Source: Providencia sneebia DSM 19967 (lineage in GTDB: Bacteria; Pseudomonadota; Gammaproteobacteria; Enterobacterales; Enterobacteriaceae). Taken from it: 30,573 nucleotides of DNA. The DNA is taken from the NCBI RefSeq assembly GCF_000314895.2, contig NZ_CM001773.1, positions 493,296 through 523,868 of the forward strand. The letters are read 5' to 3'. Under the pieces are notes generated by a model. The model saw only the letters and a program-made list of their open reading frames with translations. It was not told the origin of the DNA and did no database searches. Positions 27,428 to 30,573 of this stretch are shown here, in pieces (the stretch's first letter is position 1; every line of letters begins with the position of its first letter). A program made the position numbers and the translations under genes.

Positions 27428-29462
27428 GGATGCCGTAGCTCTTCAACATTGCATCCAATTCTGGTTTACGGCCACGGAAACGCTCGAACAGTACCATTGG
27501 TTCTTCAGAACCACCACGGCTTAAGATGTTATCAAGGAAAGATTGTCCTGTTTGACGGTTAAAAATACCTTCATCTTCAAAACGTGAATAAGCATCTGCG
27601 GCAAGTACATCTGCCCATAAATAGCTGTAATAACCCGCTGCATAACCACCCGCAAAAATATGACTAAATGCATGTGGGAAGCGACTCCATTCTGGTGACG
27701 GCACAACCGCAACTTTATCTTTCACAGAGTGCAATGTTGGCATAACTTGCGCCCCTTTTGCTGGGTCATACTCTGCATGTAGGCGGAAATCAAACAGACC
27801 AAACTCAAGCTGACGTAATACAAACATCGCTGATTGGTAGTTTTTGGCTGCAAGCATTGCATCGAGCATTTCGCGAGGTAATGGTTCACCCGTTTCATAA
27901 TGGCCAGAAATAAATTCAAGAGCTTCAGGTTCCCAGCACCAGTTTTCCATGAACTGACTTGGCAATTCCACTGCATCCCATGGTACACCGTTTATACCTG
28001 CAACATCTGCAACATCAATTTTAGTCATCATGTGATGTAAACCATGACCAAATTCATGGAACAGGGTGATGACTTCATCATGAGTAAATAGAGCAGGTTT
28101 ATCGCCTAGAGGTTTATTGAAATTACAAGTTAAGTAGGCAACTGGATTTTGTAGGGAACCATTTTGATGAACCATACGACCCGCACAATCATCCATCCAA
28201 GCTCCACCACGTTTATGTTCACGTGCATAAAGGTCGAGATAGAAGCTGCCGCGCAATGTATTGCTATCATCATAAAGCTCAAAGAAGCGCACGTCTGGAT
28301 GCCATGTTTCTACATCTTTACGTTCTTTAGCTGTTAGGCCATAAATACGATGAACAACTTCAAACAGCCCTTCAACCACACGTTGTTCAGGGAAGTAAGG
28401 ACGCAGTTGTTCATCACTCAGGGAGAATTTATGCTGTTTTTGTTTTTCACTGTAATAAGCTAAATCCCATGATTCGAGCTTATCTACACCATAATGCTCT
28501 TTAGCAAAAGCGGTAAGTTCAGCTAATTCTTCTTTACCTTGCTGGTGGGCTCTATCAGCCAAATTATTTAAGAAATCAAGTACCTGTTCAGGGGATTCGG
28601 CCATCTTAGTTGCAAGCGATTTTTCAGCAAAATTTTTGAAACCGAGTAATTGTGCTAATTCGTGGCGTAGTGCCATCAATTCTTCGATGAGCTCGCTATT
28701 ATCCCATTTGCCCGCATTTGGACCTTGGTCTGATGCTCGAGTGCTAAAAGCATGACTCATCTCACGGCGCAGTTCTGCATTATCAGCATAAGTCATGACT
28801 GGGAGATAGCTTGGCATATCTAAAGTTAATAAAAAGCCTTCTTCGCCTTTTGCTTCTGCCATTGCCTTTGCAGCAGCAATCGCACTTTCCGGCATACCGG
28901 CAAGCTCACTTTCCTCTTTAATGAGTTTGCTCCAGCCCATTGTTGCATCAAGAACATTATTGCTAAATTTTGAGGCGATCTCAGACATTCTCGCGACAAT
29001 TTCACCATAGCGCTGTTGTTTTTCAGCTGGCAAACCAATTCCAGACAATTCAAAATCACGCAATGTGTTTTCAATCGATTTACGTTGTGATTGGTTTAGC
29101 ATTGCATATTCAGGGCTATCCTTTAGTGCTTTATAAGCTTGATATAAAGGCTCATGTTGACCCATCCATGTGCTGAATTCAGAAAGAAGCGGTAAGCATT
29201 GTTCGTAAGCTTCACGTAATTCAGGGCTATTTTTAACTGAGTGAAGGTGCCCAACAGGCGACCAAACGCGAGATAATTTGTTGCTGGCTTCTTCCAATGG
29301 TTGGCACAGATTATCCCATGTGTATTGATTCGTTGCAGATAGGATATTTTCAACTGTTTGACGATATTCAGTAAGTGCTTGTTGAACCGCAGGGAAAACA
29401 TGAGCAGGTTCAATAGAAGAAAAACGGGGTAAAACGGAATCGGTTAATAATGGGTTTGTCAT
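27420..29462 (-). CDS. prlC: Oligopeptidase A (M3 zinc metallopeptidase)
   Basis: Cytosolic peptidase that degrades free signal peptides and other short peptides. The 680 residues equal the E. coli length. The zinc site is HEFGH at 469-473, with the third ligand glutamate in the following helix ([14 protein letters not shown]). The N-terminal helical domain and C-terminal [22 protein letters not shown] block are typical of thimet-type enzymes. It is the first gene of prlC-rsmJ; a sigma-32-like promoter lies just upstream, fitting its known heat-shock induction in E. coli. Confidence 0.97.
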   Translation of the reverse strand: MTNPLLTDSVLPRFSSIEPAHVFPAVQQALTEYRQTVENILSATNQYTWDNLCQPLEEASNKLSRVWSPVGHLHSVKNSPELREAYEQCLPLLSEFSTWMGQHEPLYQAYKALKDSPEYAMLNQSQRKSIENTLRDFELSGIGLPAEKQQRYGEIVARMSEIASKFSNNVLDATMGWSKLIKEESELAGMPESAIAAAKAMAEAKGEEGFLLTLDMPSYLPVMTYADNAELRREMSHAFSTRASDQGPNAGKWDNSELIEELMALRHELAQLLGFKNFAEKSLATKMAESPEQVLDFLNNLADRAHQQGKEELAELTAFAKEHYGVDKLESWDLAYYSEKQKQHKFSLSDEQLRPYFPEQRVVEGLFEVVHRIYGLTAKERKDVETWHPDVRFFELYDDSNTLRGSFYLDLYAREHKRGGAWMDDCAGRMVHQNGSLQNPVAYLTCNFNKPLGDKPALFTHDEVITLFHEFGHGLHHMMTKIDVADVAGINGVPWDAVELPSQFMENWCWEPEALEFISGHYETGEPLPREMLDAMLAAKNYQSAMFVLRQLEFGLFDFRLHAEYDPAKGAQVMPTLHSVKDKVAVVPSPEWSRFPHAFSHIFAGGYAAGYYSYLWADVLAADAYSRFEDEGIFNRQTGQSFLDNILSRGGSEEPMVLFERFRGRKPELDAMLKSYGIHG

Positions 29463-29487
29463 AAAAATATCCTGTAATAACAGTTCG

Positions 29488-29517
29488 CCATGTAGGATAA
29501 GGCTTGCTGTATTGAAG
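29488..29517 (-). promoter_or_regulatory. Sigma-32-like promoter of prlC
   Basis: On the minus strand CTTCAAT is followed after 14 bp by CCTACATGG, against the heat-shock pattern CTTGAAA-N13-14-CCCCATNT. It lies 26 bp before the prlC ATG. Matches are partial, so this is a candidate. Confidence 0.4.
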
Positions 29518-29673
29518 ACAATCAGTAAAACGGCTAATTTTGAATGAATAAAAGTAGCACGCCACTGTAAATATGTAAGATATATGGGGGCGAAAAAATA
29601 AACCTCAATACAAGATAATGCTTTTTGTTGGCAATTTTTATCAATAAATGTGGTGAATGTGAGACGCTAGGCT

Positions 29674-29701
29674 TTTGAAAGTAGGGGAGACGAGTTATAA
29701 T
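29674..29701 (+). promoter_or_regulatory. selC promoter
   Basis: TATAAT (29696-29701) with TTTGAA or TTGAAA 15-16 bp upstream (29674-29680). The expected start is about 10 nt before the tRNA. Confidence 0.6.
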
Positions 29702-29717
29702 CCAAAATTATAGAAAA

Positions 29718-29812
29718 GGAAGATCGTCGTCTCCGGTGAGGCGGCTGGATTTCAAATCCAGTTGGGGCTGCCAGCAGTCCCGGGCAGGTTCGACTCCTGT
29801 GATCTTCCGCCA
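29718..29812 (+). tRNA. selC: tRNA-Sec (anticodon TCA), CCA encoded
   Basis: 95-nt selenocysteine tRNA that reads UGA at SECIS elements. The acceptor stem GGAAGATC pairs with GATCTTCC in the 8-bp arm peculiar to tRNA-Sec; anticodon TCA is at 29752-29754 in loop TTTCAAA. A long variable arm follows (GGGGCTGCCAGCAGTCCC), then GGTTCGACTCC in the T arm and 3' G-CCA. It differs from E. coli selC, as I recall it, at only a few positions. It is a well-known integration target for islands, and an integrase fragment follows here. Confidence 0.97.
29790..29812 (+). other. Putative attachment site (attL/attR) at the 3' end of selC
   Basis: P4-type integrases recombine within the 3' end of tRNA genes and regenerate it. 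The selC 3' end is intact and an integrase start lies 210 bp downstream in the usual orientation. The exact core cannot be set because the other end of the element is outside the window. Confidence 0.5.
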
Positions 29813-30021
29813 CTCAAGTTCAACACACCTCCACTGAAGTCAATTAAATCCTTTAAATTCAACCTATAAAAGTAAATCATAGTCAACTCAGTTCAACTGG
29901 GGTTACTCCATATCAACCCCCAGCTGGGGGTGTTAATCGGGGGTGCATTTAGGTATGGTATATCATGCACCCCCAAATTCTCATTTTCTTTGTAACAGAT
30001 AGGGCTTACGGAGGTTTTGTT
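29813..30021. repeat. Repeat-rich region between selC and the integrase (candidate arm sites)
   Basis: Several copies of TTCAAC/GTCAAC (29819, 29858, 29882, 29892) are followed by G5TG motifs: GGGGGTG at 29926 and 29939 in direct orientation and the reverse complement at 29968-29974. A perfect 16-bp palindrome ACCCCCAGCTGGGGGT spans 29916-29931, and a 10-bp stem GGGGGTGCAT/ATGCACCCCC spans 29939-29974. Such repeats near P4-type integrase genes usually act as integrase arm-binding or autoregulatory sites. Confidence 0.55.
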
Positions 30022-30190
30022 ATGGCTCTGAGTGATATAAAAATAAAAACGGCAAAGCCGCTAGATAAGCCCTACAAACTTTCTGATTCAGGTGGGTTAT
30101 ATCTGATCGTTAATCGCAATGGTTCTAAATATTGGAGAATGAAGTACCGCTTTGCAGGTAAAGAAAAAATGCTTTCTATAGGTGTTTATC
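30022..30190 (+). pseudogene. Truncated P4-type tyrosine integrase (N-terminal fragment)
   Basis: ATG 30022 with GGAGG 7 nt upstream starts MALSDIKIKTAKPLDKPYKL, then SDSGGLYLIV and GSKYWRMKYRFAGKEKMLSIGVY. This is the DUF4102/arm-binding N-terminal domain of P4-family integrases. After Y56 (30189) the family sequence stops; the frame continues as unrelated residues to a stop at 30331-30333. The catalytic domain with R-H-R-Y is absent, so recombinase activity is lost. The break lies where the antisense membrane-protein gene begins to overlap, indicating a deletion or insertion junction at about 30190. Confidence 0.85.
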
Positions 30191-30573
30191 AAAACCAAAT
30201 AATTGGATGGCAATCATTTTACCGATTTTACCAACACCAACCTCCGGATAGCGTGCGACAAAAACCTTGCTACCATGCCACGTGTACACTAAATTCTTGT
30301 CGCGATCAAAAACCAAAGTACGCGGCTTTTTGAAAAAGGATTGATAGCCCCCCACACCAATTAAGTAAAAAGCAATAAAAAACATCGCCAAAAAAGCTAA
30401 CGTATCATGATAAGGGGTAGAGGTAATTTGACTATTAAAGTAAACATGAAAATAATCTAGTAAAGATAATTTTTCTTGATTAAAAAATGGAGCGTAATCT
30501 TCTTTAACAAAAGAAGGTATTCTTTTATCTTCAGGATTTATTTTATACAAGTCACTATATTTATTTTTAGTAC
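30176..30573 (-). CDS. Membrane protein of unknown function, partial; possibly DUF6708-like
   Basis: The frame is open to the window's right edge (upstream codons TKNKYSDL continue past 30550), so the N-terminus is missing. Visible are a charged/aromatic N-terminal part, one hydrophobic helix (LAFLAMFFIAFYLIGVGGY), then RTLVFDRDKNLVYTWHGSKVFVARY. The F-R-x-x-x-VY style after a membrane helix recalls the DUF6708 proteins found in type VI secretion and polymorphic-toxin neighbourhoods, but I am not sure. Its last residues (about FDKHL) are encoded by antisense of the integrase fragment, so its natural C-terminus has probably been lost at the same junction near 30190. Confidence 0.5.
   Translation of the reverse strand, partial: TKNKYSDLYKINPEDKRIPSFVKEDYAPFFNQEKLSLLDYFHVYFNSQITSTPYHDTLAFLAMFFIAFYLIGVGGYQSFFKKPRTLVFDRDKNLVYTWHGSKVFVARYPEVGVGKIGKMIAIQLFGFDKHL

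Noticed and set aside
1..30573. CRISPR arrays, insertion sequences, replication origin, rRNA genes
   Set aside because: No regularly spaced direct repeats, transposase ORFs, origin-type DnaA box clusters or rRNA sequence seen by eye.

Overview
The window looks like a chromosomal segment of an enteric gammaproteobacterium of the Morganellaceae, most likely Providencia. The evidence is protein families and gene order close to Escherichia coli (dam/aroKB operon, mrcA, nudE, igaA, hslRO, pckA, pitA, uspAB, rsmJ, prlC, selC) combined with AT-rich DNA and several departures from E. coli order. Genus assignment is inference; no 16S gene or species marker is present.

Positions 1-5265 (minus strand) hold the operon aroK-aroB-damX-dam-rpe-gph-trpS, with trpS running off the left edge. 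This joins chorismate synthesis, cell division (DamX), Dam methylation, pentose phosphate epimerisation and phosphoglycolate repair. Upstream, after a 504-bp gene-free leader, lies the minus-strand hofM-hofN-hofO-hofQ cluster (5770-8709), a type IV pilus/DNA-uptake assembly system in which hofP and the 5' part of hofQ appear to have collapsed into one short gene. Divergently, mrcA (PBP1a) runs to the right. nudE converges on it; igaA, hslR and hslO then form a rightward envelope/heat-stress group, followed by pckA.

Positions 18000-20118 form a synteny breakpoint relative to E. coli: instead of envZ-ompR there is an orphan SUKH-type immunity-like gene, a YhhW pirin, and a clear RyhB small RNA gene with a Fur box, both on the minus strand. 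Then come yhiN (minus), an 868-bp AT-rich leader with a 7-codon mini-ORF, pitA, uspB (minus), uspA, gdhA (where E. coli has dtpB), and the minus-strand pair prlC-rsmJ.

The right end is a tRNA-Sec gene (selC) used as a phage/island attachment site. Behind it lie repeat-rich DNA with G5TG motifs and palindromes, the first ~56 codons of a P4-type integrase, and a convergent membrane-protein gene that reads out of the window. The integrase breaks off abruptly at about 30190, so this is the rearranged edge of a genomic island. Most of the window is ordinary core genome. The points most worth following are the hofP/hofQ collapse, the island scar at selC, the orphan SUKH gene, the pitA leader and the ryhB locus. 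I did not see a convincing wholly new multi-gene system.
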